64,000 bases of DNA. It comes from Gammaproteobacteria bacterium. GTDB lineage: Bacteria > Pseudomonadota > Gammaproteobacteria > JAKDMP01. Location of the stretch: assembly GCA_027018875.1 (NCBI GenBank), contig JALUYA010000009.1, positions 34,019 to 98,018 of the forward strand. Reading direction: 5' to 3'. Positions 1-10,618 of this stretch are shown here, in pieces (position 1 is the stretch's first letter; each line of letters starts with the position of its first letter). Below the pieces are notes generated by a model that did no database searches, was not told where the DNA came from, and worked only from the letters and a program-made list of their open reading frames with translations. The position numbers and the translations under genes are program-made.

Positions 1-209
1 CCATACCCGGCCACCCGTCCAGGATCGAAATCTGCGAAGGCCACCCGCAAGGCCTCGCGCTTGTAGAGTACCGTACGCCAGGAAAGTCCGGCCTGAAAGG
101 CTTCGAGGCACAAGCGCTCGTACATGCCGCGCTCATCAGTAACCGGGCACCCCCACTCCTCGTCGTGATAGCGAAGCATCAGCGGATCACCGGAGCCGAA
201 ACAGCGCAT
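1..209 (-). CDS. tag: DNA-3-methyladenine glycosylase I, truncated by the window edge
   Basis: Minus-strand translation from ATG at 209 reads MRCFGSGDPLMLRYHDEEWGCPVTDERGMYERLCLEAFQAGLSWRTVLYKREALR, a Tag-type N-terminus. It overlaps the upstream gene's stop (TAATG). Confidence 0.85.
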   Translation of the reverse strand, partial: MRCFGSGDPLMLRYHDEEWGCPVTDERGMYERLCLEAFQAGLSWRTVLYKREALRVAFADFDPGRVAGY

Positions 210-1414
210 TAAACGCCTGTTTCCCGGGGATTCTCCATCCCTTTCCCACCACCCGGCACGCTTTTTGGATCATCGGCCAGGACATAACAATTTCTCCCCT
301 TGCGCTTGGCCCGGTAGAGCGCGGCATCGGCACGGCGCAGAAGTTGATCCACCGACTCGCCCGGGCGATAACAGGCAAGACCCGCAGAAACCGCCAAGGG
401 AATCGGACCATGTGAGGTCGGGATCGGGGAGCCGCTCACGGCCCGCAGGATGCGCTCGGCTACCCTGGCACCCCCCTGGATCCTCGTATTCCCGAGGAGC
501 AGTAAAAATTCCTCCCCGCCCCAACGGCTGCAATCCCCACTGGGGCTGTCCACCCCCAGCCGATCAATACAACGGATTTCGGCGCTTACCCGGCAAACGA
601 ATTGCTGCAGCACCTCATCCCCCACGGCGTGCCCGTAGGTATCGTTGATCCGCTTGAAATGATCGAGGTCAAGCATTACCACGACAAACGGGGATCGTGC
701 TCGTTCGGCCCGATCGCGCTCCTCGTAAAGCAGCTCGTCCATGCGCCGGCGGTTGTAAAGACCGGTGAGCCCGTCATGGGTGGCCACTTCCCGGAGGCGC
801 TTCGTCGTCTCGCGAAGCTCCCGGTTGCGCTCCGCGATCCGGACACGTAGGCTGCTCACATAGGCCGCAAAAAATGTGACCCAGGCCACCAATATGCCAT
901 ACATGGCAATCCGAGCTACCGAGTCATGAACCGTAAGGCCCACCTCGTGAGAGTGCAGAAAAAAGGCCGCGGAATAGCCTCCGTAACCGAGAACGGCAAT
1001 CGGCACCAGTTCCCGCAGGCCAAGCTTTAAGCTCCCGAACAAGAGCGTGATGATAAGCCCCAAGAGGAAAAAATCCTGGCTTAGCAGAGTTTGCGCAAAC
1101 CACAACAGTCCCAGCAGAAACGCGATCGCAACCGAGATATGTATCCCGGTGAAACTGGGATCGCGCAGCCGCAAATTAAGCCCACTGAGAATCCAAACCA
1201 CAAAACCAAGATTGACCGCCAGCACACCGAATGCTATGCCCACAAAGATGGGAGGAGCCAGCACCAGGGCCCCAGTCGAACGAAAATAGGCCGCAATGCC
1301 CAGGTACATGAGCCAACCGAAACTTGCCAGCAACAGGCGCCGCAATCGCAGCCGCTGCGCGGCGGCAATGCGCCGCGCATCCGGTTTCGTTGCCACTGCC
1401 GCTTGCAAATTCAC
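209..1414 (-). CDS. Membrane-anchored GGDEF diguanylate cyclase
   Basis: Several N-terminal TM segments, then THDGLTGLYNRR...DLDHFKRINDTYGHAVGD...RWGGEEFLLLL, a canonical GGEEF active site. Confidence 0.93.
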   Translation of the reverse strand: MNLQAAVATKPDARRIAAAQRLRLRRLLLASFGWLMYLGIAAYFRSTGALVLAPPIFVGIAFGVLAVNLGFVVWILSGLNLRLRDPSFTGIHISVAIAFLLGLLWFAQTLLSQDFFLLGLIITLLFGSLKLGLRELVPIAVLGYGGYSAAFFLHSHEVGLTVHDSVARIAMYGILVAWVTFFAAYVSSLRVRIAERNRELRETTKRLREVATHDGLTGLYNRRRMDELLYEERDRAERARSPFVVVMLDLDHFKRINDTYGHAVGDEVLQQFVCRVSAEIRCIDRLGVDSPSGDCSRWGGEEFLLLLGNTRIQGGARVAERILRAVSGSPIPTSHGPIPLAVSAGLACYRPGESVDQLLRRADAALYRAKRKGRNCYVLADDPKSVPGGGKGMENPRETGV

Positions 1415-1645
1415 GCCTGGTCTCCAATCATTCTGGAATCAGTTTAGCCAATTCTTTGACGTTGCCGCTTTCGATCTCTCCTTTGCGCTCCGGTGCAGCC
1501 CCGCTACACGCAAAACCCCGCGGCGGGAGCCCCATTGTGATTGCTCCGCTTTTTTACTTCCCCGGTTACAGACTCTCGTTCAATGGCTGCAGAAATAGGT
1601 AATAACGACAACCCAGATCCAAGTACACTCTGTAAAATCAGGTGG

Positions 1646-2854
1646 TTACTTCACCTGGTGCTCGCGGCCACAATTGGGGCAAATCACGGTATTCTTGGGG
1701 AAATCCGGCGGCGCCTTGAGTGTATTGCCGCAGGGACAGGCGATGAAGCGGTACCCCCGGGCGCGCCACAAGGCATCGGTGCTTGCCCGCACCCGTTCCC
1801 CATGGCTGGCCAGGGATGGTTCGGCGTGCGCCGGCAGCGGCATCGAGTCCGGCTGCCCGGGAGCGATGATCCCCAATCCCTTGACGCCGACGGTGCGCCC
1901 GGTGACTTGGCTAAATGCCGTCGCGTAGCCCGCAAACCCAGCCTCTCCCGCCATCGAGCGCAAGATCCGGACCCGCTCGGAGATGGGCGGGTGGGTGCTG
2001 GTCAAATCCGCCAGTCCCCGCTTGGAAGGCTTGAGCGGATTGGCAATATACAATCCCGCCGTCGCCCGATTGGCCCGCGGTAGGGGCACGCTTGAGGAGG
2101 AGATCTTCTCCAATGCCCGCGCCAGAGCTTCCGGGTTACGGGTATAAAGCGCCGAGGATGCATCGGCCAGGTATTCGCGTCTTCGCGACAAGGCAAAGTA
2201 AAGCAATTGGGCGAAGATCGGTGCCAGAATCATTAAAGCCAGCGCTACCACGAGCAAAATCATCTGCCCCTGTCCACCGCCATCGGAGGAGGTGCGCCGG
2301 CGCCCGCCCATACCCCCCAGAAAAACTCCATACACGCCCAGGTCCGCCAGCATCACGATCGCGCCCAGCATTACGGTGGCAAGCGTCATATAGAGAATAT
2401 CCCGATTGGCCACATGGCCCATCTCATGGCCGATCACCCCCTGCAGCTCATCCCGGTTGAGGCGCTCCAGCAAGCCCGCGGTGACCGCGATCTTGGCATG
2501 TTCGGGATCCCGCCCGGTTGCAAAGGCATTCGCAGCATCGGCGTCGATAATATACACTTCGGGGGCCTTAGGCAGCCCCGCGGCAATAGTCATCTCCTCG
2601 ACAATATTGAACAGCACCGGGTGGTCATCGTGTTTGATTCGGCGTGCGCCGCTGGCCTGGAGAATCATCGCGTCCCCGCCATACCACGAACCGATCCCAA
2701 TAAAAAATGCAGCCACCAGCGCCAACCCGACCCCCGTGACCGGTGAGCCGAGAAACGCCCCGCCGAGTGCATAGCCGAGCCCTACCATGAGCGCCACCAT
2801 CAGGATCATCAGCACCAGCGCCCGACGCCGGTTGGCGCGAATCAATTCAAACAT
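1646..2854 (-). CDS. M48-family (HtpX-like) membrane zinc metallopeptidase with C-terminal zinc-ribbon-like tail
   Basis: HEMGHVANRD (HExxH), N-terminal and internal TM segments, and C-terminal CPCGNTLKAPPDFPKNTVICPNCGREH. Confidence 0.88.
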   Translation of the reverse strand: MFELIRANRRRALVLMILMVALMVGLGYALGGAFLGSPVTGVGLALVAAFFIGIGSWYGGDAMILQASGARRIKHDDHPVLFNIVEEMTIAAGLPKAPEVYIIDADAANAFATGRDPEHAKIAVTAGLLERLNRDELQGVIGHEMGHVANRDILYMTLATVMLGAIVMLADLGVYGVFLGGMGGRRRTSSDGGGQGQMILLVVALALMILAPIFAQLLYFALSRRREYLADASSALYTRNPEALARALEKISSSSVPLPRANRATAGLYIANPLKPSKRGLADLTSTHPPISERVRILRSMAGEAGFAGYATAFSQVTGRTVGVKGLGIIAPGQPDSMPLPAHAEPSLASHGERVRASTDALWRARGYRFIACPCGNTLKAPPDFPKNTVICPNCGREHQVK

Positions 2855-2991
2855 ATTCCGCCCCCCTCACCCTTTTTCATAATCCGCTGCCTAGCCCGAG
2901 GCCAACGCCCCGGCCCCGGCCTTGTCGAAACCCCGGGGTTGCCCCGCCCGCCGCGGTGTTCTCCGGCAACTCCCGGTCTCAACCTTTGACC

Positions 2992-3570
2992 TCAAGAACC
3001 GCCTCCGCCGGGGAAGCTGACCTTGGGTACTTCACGTTCCGCCGGCGCCTCGATCTCGAAAGATTCAGACGGCTTGAAGTGGAACATACCGGCCATAAAA
3101 TTAGAGGGAAACATCTGGATCTTGTTGTTGTAGTTCATCACCGAATCGTTGTAGAACTGACGGGCAAAGCTGATCCGATTCTCGGTCGAGGAGATCTCTT
3201 CCTGTAGCGCCAAAAAGTTCTGATTTGCCTTCAGATCCGGATAACTCTCCGCTACCGCAAACAAGGATCGCAGTGTTTGCGTCAGCATGTTTTCCGCCTT
3301 TGCCTGCTCGGCGACGGATCCTCCTGACAGATTGATCGCCTGCTGGCGGGCGGCGGTCACGCTTTCGAGCGTCTGGCGCTCATGGCGCATATATCCCTTG
3401 ACCGTCTCCACCAGGTTAGGAATCAGATCATGGCGTCGCTTGAGCTGAACATCAATCTGTGCCCAGGCATTTTTTACCTGGTTCCGTAGTTTCACCAACG
3501 CGTTGTACATGCCGATCATCATTAGAATCAGCAGTACGACGACGCCTATACCTATCCACCCACCGATCAT
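2992..3570 (-). CDS. LemA family protein
   Basis: Single N-terminal TM followed by [43 protein letters not shown], the LemA signature. Confidence 0.93.
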   Translation of the reverse strand: MIGGWIGIGVVVLLILMMIGMYNALVKLRNQVKNAWAQIDVQLKRRHDLIPNLVETVKGYMRHERQTLESVTAARQQAINLSGGSVAEQAKAENMLTQTLRSLFAVAESYPDLKANQNFLALQEEISSTENRISFARQFYNDSVMNYNNKIQMFPSNFMAGMFHFKPSESFEIEAPAEREVPKVSFPGGGGS

Positions 3571-3983
3571 GGTTTTTTCTCCTCATTAAGCGACGGCCGG
3601 AAAATCCGCCCTAAAAACGCATGAACACGGTGCTCGGCTGTATCGCCGGGTACCAGCCCCTGCAAAAAAATACCCAGTTCGCCAGCATCGAACCATATCC
3701 CATGCTCCGAACAACGGTCGATCAAAACCATTTGATCCCCACCGATCCGGCGCTTATTCATTTTCCGCCGACAGCGGGGACAATGCCGAAGTTTCTCGGT
3801 ACCCGGACTCGCCGGTATTCCGCCCAGCGCCGCGGGATCCGGCATCGCGTGCAGCTGTTCGGCGAGCAACTCCAATTCTCCGGCATCGAACCATACGCCG
3901 CGGCAGACAGCGCACCAGTCGAGTTCGATGCCGTCGCGTTCAATGACAAGCAATACTTCGCTACAGGCGGGACATTTCATCGC
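3567..3983 (-). CDS. Protein with two zf-TFIIB-type zinc-ribbon domains
   Basis: [39 protein letters not shown] and a second CPRCRRKM...[14 protein letters not shown]. Start placed at the internal Met (3983), because the longer ORF overlaps hutU. Its stop overlaps the lemA ATG. Confidence 0.85.
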   Translation of the reverse strand, partial: AMKCPACSEVLLVIERDGIELDWCAVCRGVWFDAGELELLAEQLHAMPDPAALGGIPASPGTEKLRHCPRCRRKMNKRRIGGDQMVLIDRCSEHGIWFDAGELGIFLQGLVPGDTAEHRVHAFLGRIFRPSLNEEKKP

Positions 3984-3990
3984 GGTGAAC

Positions 3991-5652
3991 TCAATCCACC
4001 ATGGGTAAATCGAGGCCGCGGGCCCGCGCCGTCTCGATCGCCCGGGGATAACCGGCATCGGCATGGCGCATCACTCCGGTTCCCGGATCGTTGACAAGCA
4101 CCCGCGCCAGGGCCCGCTCGGCCCGGTCGCTGCCGTCGGCCACAATCACCACTCCCGCGTGCAACGCATACCCCATGCCGACCCCACCACCGTGATGAAA
4201 GCTCACCCATGAGGCACCGCTGGCGGTGTTGAGCAAGGCATTCAGAATCGGCCAGTCGGCCACGGCATCGGAGCCGTCGCGCATCGCCTCGGTCTCACGG
4301 TAAGGCGATGCAACCGAGCCCCCGTCTAGATGATCCCGCCCGATCACGATCGGGGCCTTAAGCTCCCCCTTGCGCACCATCTCGTTGAAGGCGAGCCCGA
4401 GCCGGTCGCGTTCGCGATACCCGAGCCAGCAGATACGGCAAGGCAGGCCCTGGAAATGAATCCGCTCGTGGGCCATATCAAGCCAGTTATGCAGATGCCG
4501 GTCATCGGGAAACAGGGCCTTGGCCTTGGCATCGGTGCGATAGATATCCTCGGGATCTCCCGACAGCGCCGCCCAGCGGAAGGGCCCCTTGCCTTCACAG
4601 AACAGCATGCGCATATAGAGCGGTACGAACCCCTTGAAATCAAAGGCATTTTCCACCCCGGCCTTGCGAGCCATGGCGCGGATGTTGTTGCCATAATCGA
4701 AGGTCGGAATCCCCCGGGCATGAAACCCGAGCATTGCCCGTACGTGACGGGCAATGGAGCGCATCGCCAGGTCGGTGTATTTTTGTGGATCGGAGGCACG
4801 CAGACTTGCCGCCCGGGTAACGTCATAACCGACCGGGATGTAACCGTTCAACGGATCATGCGCCGATGTCTGGTCGGTGACCAGGTCCGGCTGCATCTCA
4901 CCCGCCCCGATCTCCTCGAACATTTCGGCGGCATTGCCGAGCACCCCGACGGAGACGGCCTCTCCCCGGCCACAGGCATCACGAATTATGTCCAGGGCTT
5001 GCGGCAAGGAGTCGGCACGCCGGTCAAGATACCCGCTCGCCAGGCGTTTTTCGATCCGCGCCGGATCCACCTCGACGGCAAGACAGCAAAGCCCCGCAAA
5101 CACGGCGGCAAGGGGTTGCGCGGCCCCCATGCCGCCCAGGCCGCCGGTGAGCAGCCAGCGCCCCCGCGCCTCGCCGCCATAGTGGCGGCGCACCGCCTCG
5201 GCAAAGGTCTCGTAGGTGCCCTGAACGATTCCCTGCGAGCCGATGTAGATCCACGATCCCGCGGTCATCTGCCCGAACATCATCAATCCCTTGCGATCCA
5301 GTTCAAAAAAGTGTCCCCAGGTGGCCCACTTCGGCACCAGATTGGAATTGGCGATCAGCACCCGGGGGGCATCCTCGCGGGTGCGAAACACGCCGACCGG
5401 TTTGCCCGACTGGATCAACAATGTCTCGTCGTTCTCGAGTCGCTTCAGGGTGGCCACGATGGCGTCAAAGGACTCCCAGTCCCGCGCCGCGCGGCCAATA
5501 CCACCGTAAACCACGAGTTCGTGGGGATTCTCACCTACCTCGGGATCGAGGTTGTTGTGCAGCATCCGCAGCGCGGCCTCCTGCACCCAACCCTTACAGG
5601 ATAAATCCGGCCCCGTCGGGGCCCGCAACTCGACATCACGAAAACGTGTCAT
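3991..5652 (-). CDS. hutU: Urocanate hydratase
   Basis: Full-length 553 aa; [57 protein letters not shown] and [23 protein letters not shown]. Confidence 0.96.
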   Translation of the reverse strand: MTRFRDVELRAPTGPDLSCKGWVQEAALRMLHNNLDPEVGENPHELVVYGGIGRAARDWESFDAIVATLKRLENDETLLIQSGKPVGVFRTREDAPRVLIANSNLVPKWATWGHFFELDRKGLMMFGQMTAGSWIYIGSQGIVQGTYETFAEAVRRHYGGEARGRWLLTGGLGGMGAAQPLAAVFAGLCCLAVEVDPARIEKRLASGYLDRRADSLPQALDIIRDACGRGEAVSVGVLGNAAEMFEEIGAGEMQPDLVTDQTSAHDPLNGYIPVGYDVTRAASLRASDPQKYTDLAMRSIARHVRAMLGFHARGIPTFDYGNNIRAMARKAGVENAFDFKGFVPLYMRMLFCEGKGPFRWAALSGDPEDIYRTDAKAKALFPDDRHLHNWLDMAHERIHFQGLPCRICWLGYRERDRLGLAFNEMVRKGELKAPIVIGRDHLDGGSVASPYRETEAMRDGSDAVADWPILNALLNTASGASWVSFHHGGGVGMGYALHAGVVIVADGSDRAERALARVLVNDPGTGVMRHADAGYPRAIETARARGLDLPMVD

Positions 5653-6293
5653 TGTTCATCTCCTTGGATGCTATACCGAACCGTTGTGGGTTACGGGAAA
5701 TAAAGCACGCCGCGGCGGTACCACTCCAATCGAATCACCACGGTACTTGCTCTGTTTGCCTCCGCACCCATCAGCCCCGGCCAATTTCGAAACGCGCCCA
5801 CCGCGATGCGCGTGCCAACCTTGCAGAATCATATCGCGCGCCCGACCGGAACGCTGCTCCAGCCGCCGGGTGCGCCTTGAGCCAGCCGTCACCTTACCGA
5901 TACCCGCGCCAGAAGCGCAACCCCCATCGTGCATCCAGCGGCACCTGGGCCTAAGACCTGCTCTGACCGTGCAAGGGACAGCCGATCTGATGCGCACGGC
6001 ACCGAAAACAAGGAGTTCGCATTCTCCCGAAACCGTGTTTCGCGATGCGCGCGCAGTACCCCCCGATTTGCCGCGATCTATTGGAAACCGCGAAAATCTG
6101 TTATTTTTATAAAAAATGACCTGGCAGATTGCTAAATCGACAGCCTGGGGATTACAAGCGACGGAGACCACCGCGAATCGCGGATCCGTTCATTTTGCCC
6201 GAGGGCAATAGCATAATTCCCGGGCCGGATCCGGCCCCTGGGCAGCCCGGGGATCCAGGATATCGATTCCGATCGCCACGGATACGGGACGAA

Positions 6294-9200
6294 ATGATGG
6301 ACAAAGAAGATGGTATGGAAACCCGGCGCGGCATTTGCGGCATCTGCCCGGCGGGCTGTTGGGTCAAGGTAGGCCTGCGCCACGGTAGGCTGGAGACGAT
6401 AGCCGCCGATGAGGGTCACCCGCTGGGGATGATCTGCCGCCGCGGGCAACACGCCGCGGAAATCATCTATTCCGAAAACCGCCTGCGTTATCCGCAAAGG
6501 CGCGTCGGCTCCAAGGGTGGTTTCAAGTTTAAGCGTATCAGTTGGGATGAAGCCTATGCTCATATCGTCCAGCGCCTGAACGCCATCAAGGCCGAATCCG
6601 GATCCGAGGCCCTGGCCGTGTACACCGGGCGCGGGGCCTTCGAGCTTTCCCTGTGTGACATCTTCCAACCCAAGGGCGTGGCCGTGTCCTCGGCCTCCAG
6701 CGTGCTGTTTCCCTTCGGTTCGCCCAACACCATGGGCGTAGGGGCGCTGTGTTATGTCTCCTTCGCCATGATGGCGCCGCACCTCACCATGGGCCGCATG
6801 CTGATCAATATGTTTGCCGACATGGAGAACGCGCAGCTGCTGGTGGTCTGGGGAACCAACCCGGCTACCGATTCGCCGCCGCTGGACATGCAGCGCTTGG
6901 AACAAGCGCGAAAACGGGGCGCCGAGATCGTGGTTATCGATCCGCGGCGCACCGAGACGGTGCAGCGCTGCGCGGCCGAATGGATCCCTCTCCGGCCGGG
7001 TACCGACGGGGCGCTGGCCCTGGGGCTGATTCAAGTGATGCTGGAAGAAGAACTGTACGACGAGCACTTCGCCGAGAATTGGACCCTGGGCTTCGACGAG
7101 TTGGCACAATATGCGCAGCACTTCCGTCCCGAAGTGGTGGAGTCGATCACCGGCGTGGCAGCGGCCACGGTTCGCCGCCTGGCCCGGCGCATCTGCACCG
7201 CTACCGGTGCGGCACCGGTGATGTATACCGGGCTGGAGTATTCCAACTCCGGCATCCAGGCCATCCGTGCGGTGTTCACCTTGTGGGCCCTGGCGGGCCA
7301 ACTGGATGTGCCGGGCGGCTTAGGGCTGGCCATGCAGGGCTCCCATTTCCCCATCAATCGCTCGGGGCATCTAGCCAATCCCGATCTGTCCCGGGCCGTC
7401 GCCCGCGACCGTTTCCCCCTCTATAGCAAATACCGCGGTGAATCCCACGCCAGCGGGTTGGTGGACGCGGTGCTGCATCACCAGCCCTACGCCATCCGTG
7501 GCCTCATTGTCCACGGCGCCTCGGTACTCACCTCCTGGCCGGAGACACCGCGCTGGCGCGAAACCCTGGCCAAACTGGATTTCCTGGTGTGTATCGACCG
7601 CCAACTCACCGCCGATGCGGCCTACGCAGACATCGTGCTGCCGGCCACTACCCTATTCGAAATTAATTCCTATATGACCTATGGCCCCATCTTCCGCCTG
7701 CGTGAACGCCTTGTCGAGCCCGTGGGAGAGGCCCGCAATGATTACCTGATCATGGCCGAGCTTGCGGCGCGGCTTGGCTATGGCGAAGCCTATCCGCAAT
7801 CGGAAGAAGCCTTGCTAAGGCACGTACTGAAAGGTTCTGGTTTCAGCCTCGACCAGGTACGCCGGCGAGGTGGAACCGTCAAGATTCCCACGCCCATGAT
7901 GGAATACAAGAAATGGGAGAAGGGGGGGCTGCGCCCGGACGGGACGCCCGGTTTCGACACGCCCTCGGGCAAGTTCGAAATCCACTCTACCATCCTCGCG
8001 GACTACGGCTATGAGCCTCTGCCCAAGTACACGGAACCGGTGGAAGGTCCACTGGCACGCCCGGACCTGGCGCGGGCCTTCCCGCTGGTGTTCAACTCCG
8101 GCGCTAGGCCGCAGACCGATTTCCGTTCCCAGCACCACGGCATCTCGGGGCTGGCCCGGGACAATCCCGAACCCACGGTGGAGATCAACCGCGTGGATGC
8201 CGAGGCCCGAGGCATCCATAGTGGTGACAAGGTGGAGCTGCGCACGCCCCGCGGCACGGTCCGTTTCCGCGCCCGGGTAACGGACGATATCGTTGCGGGC
8301 GCGGTGGAGGCCAACATGGGCGGCGGCGGACCCGTGGGTCCCGAGGCCTGGCGCGAAACCAACGTCAACGAACTAACGGACCTGGGAAACCACGATGAAA
8401 TCTCTGGCTTTCCGGTATATAAGGCCTTGCTTTGCGAGGTGCTCAAGGTGGCGCCGGGCACCGCGGTCGGGGGCCGTCCCGAAGAGGTCCCGGAGATTTG
8501 TGGCGCACAATGGCGGCGGTCGAAGAAGGCCGAGCCCCGGCGACGTATCTACCTGGACAACAATGCCACCACAGCCCTGGATCCGGGAGTCCGCCTCGCC
8601 ATGGCACCTTATTTGGAGGCGGGGTATGGCAATCCCTCCAGCATCCACGATACCGGCAGGCAGGCGCAGGAGGGACTGGAGCAGGCCCGCCGCCGGGTGG
8701 CACGGCTGATTAACGCCAAACCGCGGCGGGTGATCTTCACCGGCGGCGGTTCGGAAGCGGATAACCTGGCCCTTAAAGGGGTGGCCTTCGCCGCCCAGGG
8801 CCGGGGGCGGCACATCATTACCACCCAGGTGGAACACCCGGCGGTGCTGGGCGCATGTCGCTTTCTCCAAGGCCGAGGTTTCCGCGTCACCTACCTGGAA
8901 GTGGACGCCACGGGCCGACTCGCCCCCGACACCTTGGAGAAGGCGTTAAGCGATGACACGCTGCTCGTCTCGGTGATGGCGGCCAACAACGAAACCGGAA
9001 CGATCTTTCCCATCAGGGCATTGTGTCGCCTGGCTCATGCCCGCGGCGCCCTGTTTCACACCGATGCGGTGCAGGCCGCCGGAAAGATTCCAATCGACGT
9101 GGAAGACTGGGGCGTGGATCTGTTGACCCTATCCGGGCACAAGTTCCACGGACCCAAGGGCGTGGGCGTGCTCTATATGCGCAAGGGAGTGTTACTGGAG

Positions 9201-9698
9201 CCGTTGGTACATGGTGGCAAACAGGAGCGCGGTCTGCGGGCGGGAACCGAAAACGTGGCCGCCATAGTCGGCCTGGGCGCGGCCACGGAAAAGGCCCTGA
9301 ACGATCTTGCCGACATGCACCGGGTGCAGGTTCTGCGCGATCGGATGCAAAGCGGTATCGAGGCGCTGATTCCTGATGCGCGCCTGAACGGCCATCCGCA
9401 AGCGCGTTTACCCAACACCCTCAACATGACTTTGCCGGCGCTACGCGGCGAGTCGCTGGTGGTGGCCCTGGACCAGAAGGGAATCGCCTTGTCGTCCGGC
9501 TCGGCCTGCAAATCCGGCTCCCCCGATCCCTCCCACGCGCTCATGGCCATGGGGATGAGTGCCGAGGATGCGCACTGCGCGATTCGGGTGTCACTCTCCC
9601 ACTTAACCACGGAAGAAGAGATAGATCGAACGTTACAGGCCCTGGCCGAGGTACTGGAGGAGATGGAAACCACGGTACGATTTCTTCCCTGCAAGTAG
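6294..9698 (+). CDS. Fusion protein: molybdopterin (bis-PGD) oxidoreductase fused to IscS/NifS-type cysteine desulfurase
   Basis: One ORF (track 6129-9698; start re-placed at MMDKEDGMETRRG). N-terminal [4Fe-4S] motif CGICPAGC...GMIC, Mo-ligand-type SPNTMGVGALC (Cys codon 6750-6752), and a molybdopterin-dinucleotide-binding C-domain. Then RRRIYLDNNATTALDP from about 8538, PLP Lys in LSGHKFHGPKG (codon 9141) and active-site Cys in SSGSACKSGSPDPSHAL (codon 9507). Confidence 0.93.
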   Translation: MMDKEDGMETRRGICGICPAGCWVKVGLRHGRLETIAADEGHPLGMICRRGQHAAEIIYSENRLRYPQRRVGSKGGFKFKRISWDEAYAHIVQRLNAIKAESGSEALAVYTGRGAFELSLCDIFQPKGVAVSSASSVLFPFGSPNTMGVGALCYVSFAMMAPHLTMGRMLINMFADMENAQLLVVWGTNPATDSPPLDMQRLEQARKRGAEIVVIDPRRTETVQRCAAEWIPLRPGTDGALALGLIQVMLEEELYDEHFAENWTLGFDELAQYAQHFRPEVVESITGVAAATVRRLARRICTATGAAPVMYTGLEYSNSGIQAIRAVFTLWALAGQLDVPGGLGLAMQGSHFPINRSGHLANPDLSRAVARDRFPLYSKYRGESHASGLVDAVLHHQPYAIRGLIVHGASVLTSWPETPRWRETLAKLDFLVCIDRQLTADAAYADIVLPATTLFEINSYMTYGPIFRLRERLVEPVGEARNDYLIMAELAARLGYGEAYPQSEEALLRHVLKGSGFSLDQVRRRGGTVKIPTPMMEYKKWEKGGLRPDGTPGFDTPSGKFEIHSTILADYGYEPLPKYTEPVEGPLARPDLARAFPLVFNSGARPQTDFRSQHHGISGLARDNPEPTVEINRVDAEARGIHSGDKVELRTPRGTVRFRARVTDDIVAGAVEANMGGGGPVGPEAWRETNVNELTDLGNHDEISGFPVYKALLCEVLKVAPGTAVGGRPEEVPEICGAQWRRSKKAEPRRRIYLDNNATTALDPGVRLAMAPYLEAGYGNPSSIHDTGRQAQEGLEQARRRVARLINAKPRRVIFTGGGSEADNLALKGVAFAAQGRGRHIITTQVEHPAVLGACRFLQGRGFRVTYLEVDATGRLAPDTLEKALSDDTLLVSVMAANNETGTIFPIRALCRLAHARGALFHTDAVQAAGKIPIDVEDWGVDLLTLSGHKFHGPKGVGVLYMRKGVLLEPLVHGGKQERGLRAGTENVAAIVGLGAATEKALNDLADMHRVQVLRDRMQSGIEALIPDARLNGHPQARLPNTLNMTLPALRGESLVVALDQKGIALSSGSACKSGSPDPSHALMAMGMSAEDAHCAIRVSLSHLTTEEEIDRTLQALAEVLEEMETTVRFLPCK

Positions 9699-9772
9699 CC
9701 GCCCAGGCGGTTGGCATCGGAAAACCAAGTTTTTCCCGCCGCTGGTCCCCATAACGCAATTGAACGATGACT

Positions 9773-10618
9773 TTACTGCCTCACGCAGGATCGCCCGGGC
9801 GCCACTTCATCCCCTGTGGCAAGGGTGGCGTCGCGCATAGACCGCAGCCAATCCTGCATTGCAGAGATGCCGAGTTCACCCGCTTCCAGTTCCCGGAGTC
9901 GGGTAACCACCGCCGAACCCGAGATGACTCCCGCCGCCCCGGCGGCAATCCCTCCGGCCACCTGCTCCGGGTTGGAAATCCCGAACCCCAGGACAGGGGG
10001 AGCCGCTCCGCGGCGGGCCAAAGCTTGGAGCCATTCGCGCACCGCCCGTCCCGCCCCCTGCTCGGCGCCGGTCACCCCGCTGCGCGTCAAGACATAGGTA
10101 TATCCATCGCCCAGTCTGGCGATACGCTCCAGGGCCGCACCCGGGGCATTGGGCGGGGCGATGAATACCGGCGAAATACCGGCCCGACGGGCCGCCGCGG
10201 CGAACGGCTCCCCCTCCTCGCTCGGAACATCGGCTACCAATACCGAATCCACTCCGGCCTTGGCGGCCGCGGTATAGAAGGCATCGACACCTCGGCGCAC
10301 CACAAGATTGGCGTAAACCAGAAGCCCGATAGGCAAATCCGGGTGCCCTCGACGCAGCCCCGCGCACAGATCGAAGCCTCGGCGCACGGTAGTCCCCGCA
10401 GCCAGAGCCTCGGCGCCGGCCCGTTGTAGCGTCGGGCCGTCGGCGACGGGGTCGGAAAACGGCATGCCCAGCTCCAGCGCATCCGCCTGTGCCGCCAACA
10501 GTTCAAGATGCCCGATACAGCTCCGCGGATCCGGAAATCCAAGTACGGTAAACGGAATGAAAGCACCACGGCCGGAACGCGACAGCGCGGCAAAACATTC
10601 CCGGTAGCGACGAGTCAT
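9773..10618 (-). CDS. trpA: Tryptophan synthase alpha chain
   Basis: [42 protein letters not shown]. Confidence 0.97.
   Translation of the reverse strand: MTRRYRECFAALSRSGRGAFIPFTVLGFPDPRSCIGHLELLAAQADALELGMPFSDPVADGPTLQRAGAEALAAGTTVRRGFDLCAGLRRGHPDLPIGLLVYANLVVRRGVDAFYTAAAKAGVDSVLVADVPSEEGEPFAAAARRAGISPVFIAPPNAPGAALERIARLGDGYTYVLTRSGVTGAEQGAGRAVREWLQALARRGAAPPVLGFGISNPEQVAGGIAAGAAGVISGSAVVTRLRELEAGELGISAMQDWLRSMRDATLATGDEVAPGRSCVRQ

Noticed and set aside
4330-5604. 424-aa plus-strand ORF antisense to hutU
   Set aside because: hutU on the other strand is full length with clear family motifs. The antisense frame has no recognisable motifs and is a typical high-GC shadow ORF.
6132-7301. 389-aa minus-strand ORF antisense to the Mo-oxidoreductase
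   Set aside because: Shadow ORF of a strongly conserved coding frame; no family-like features.
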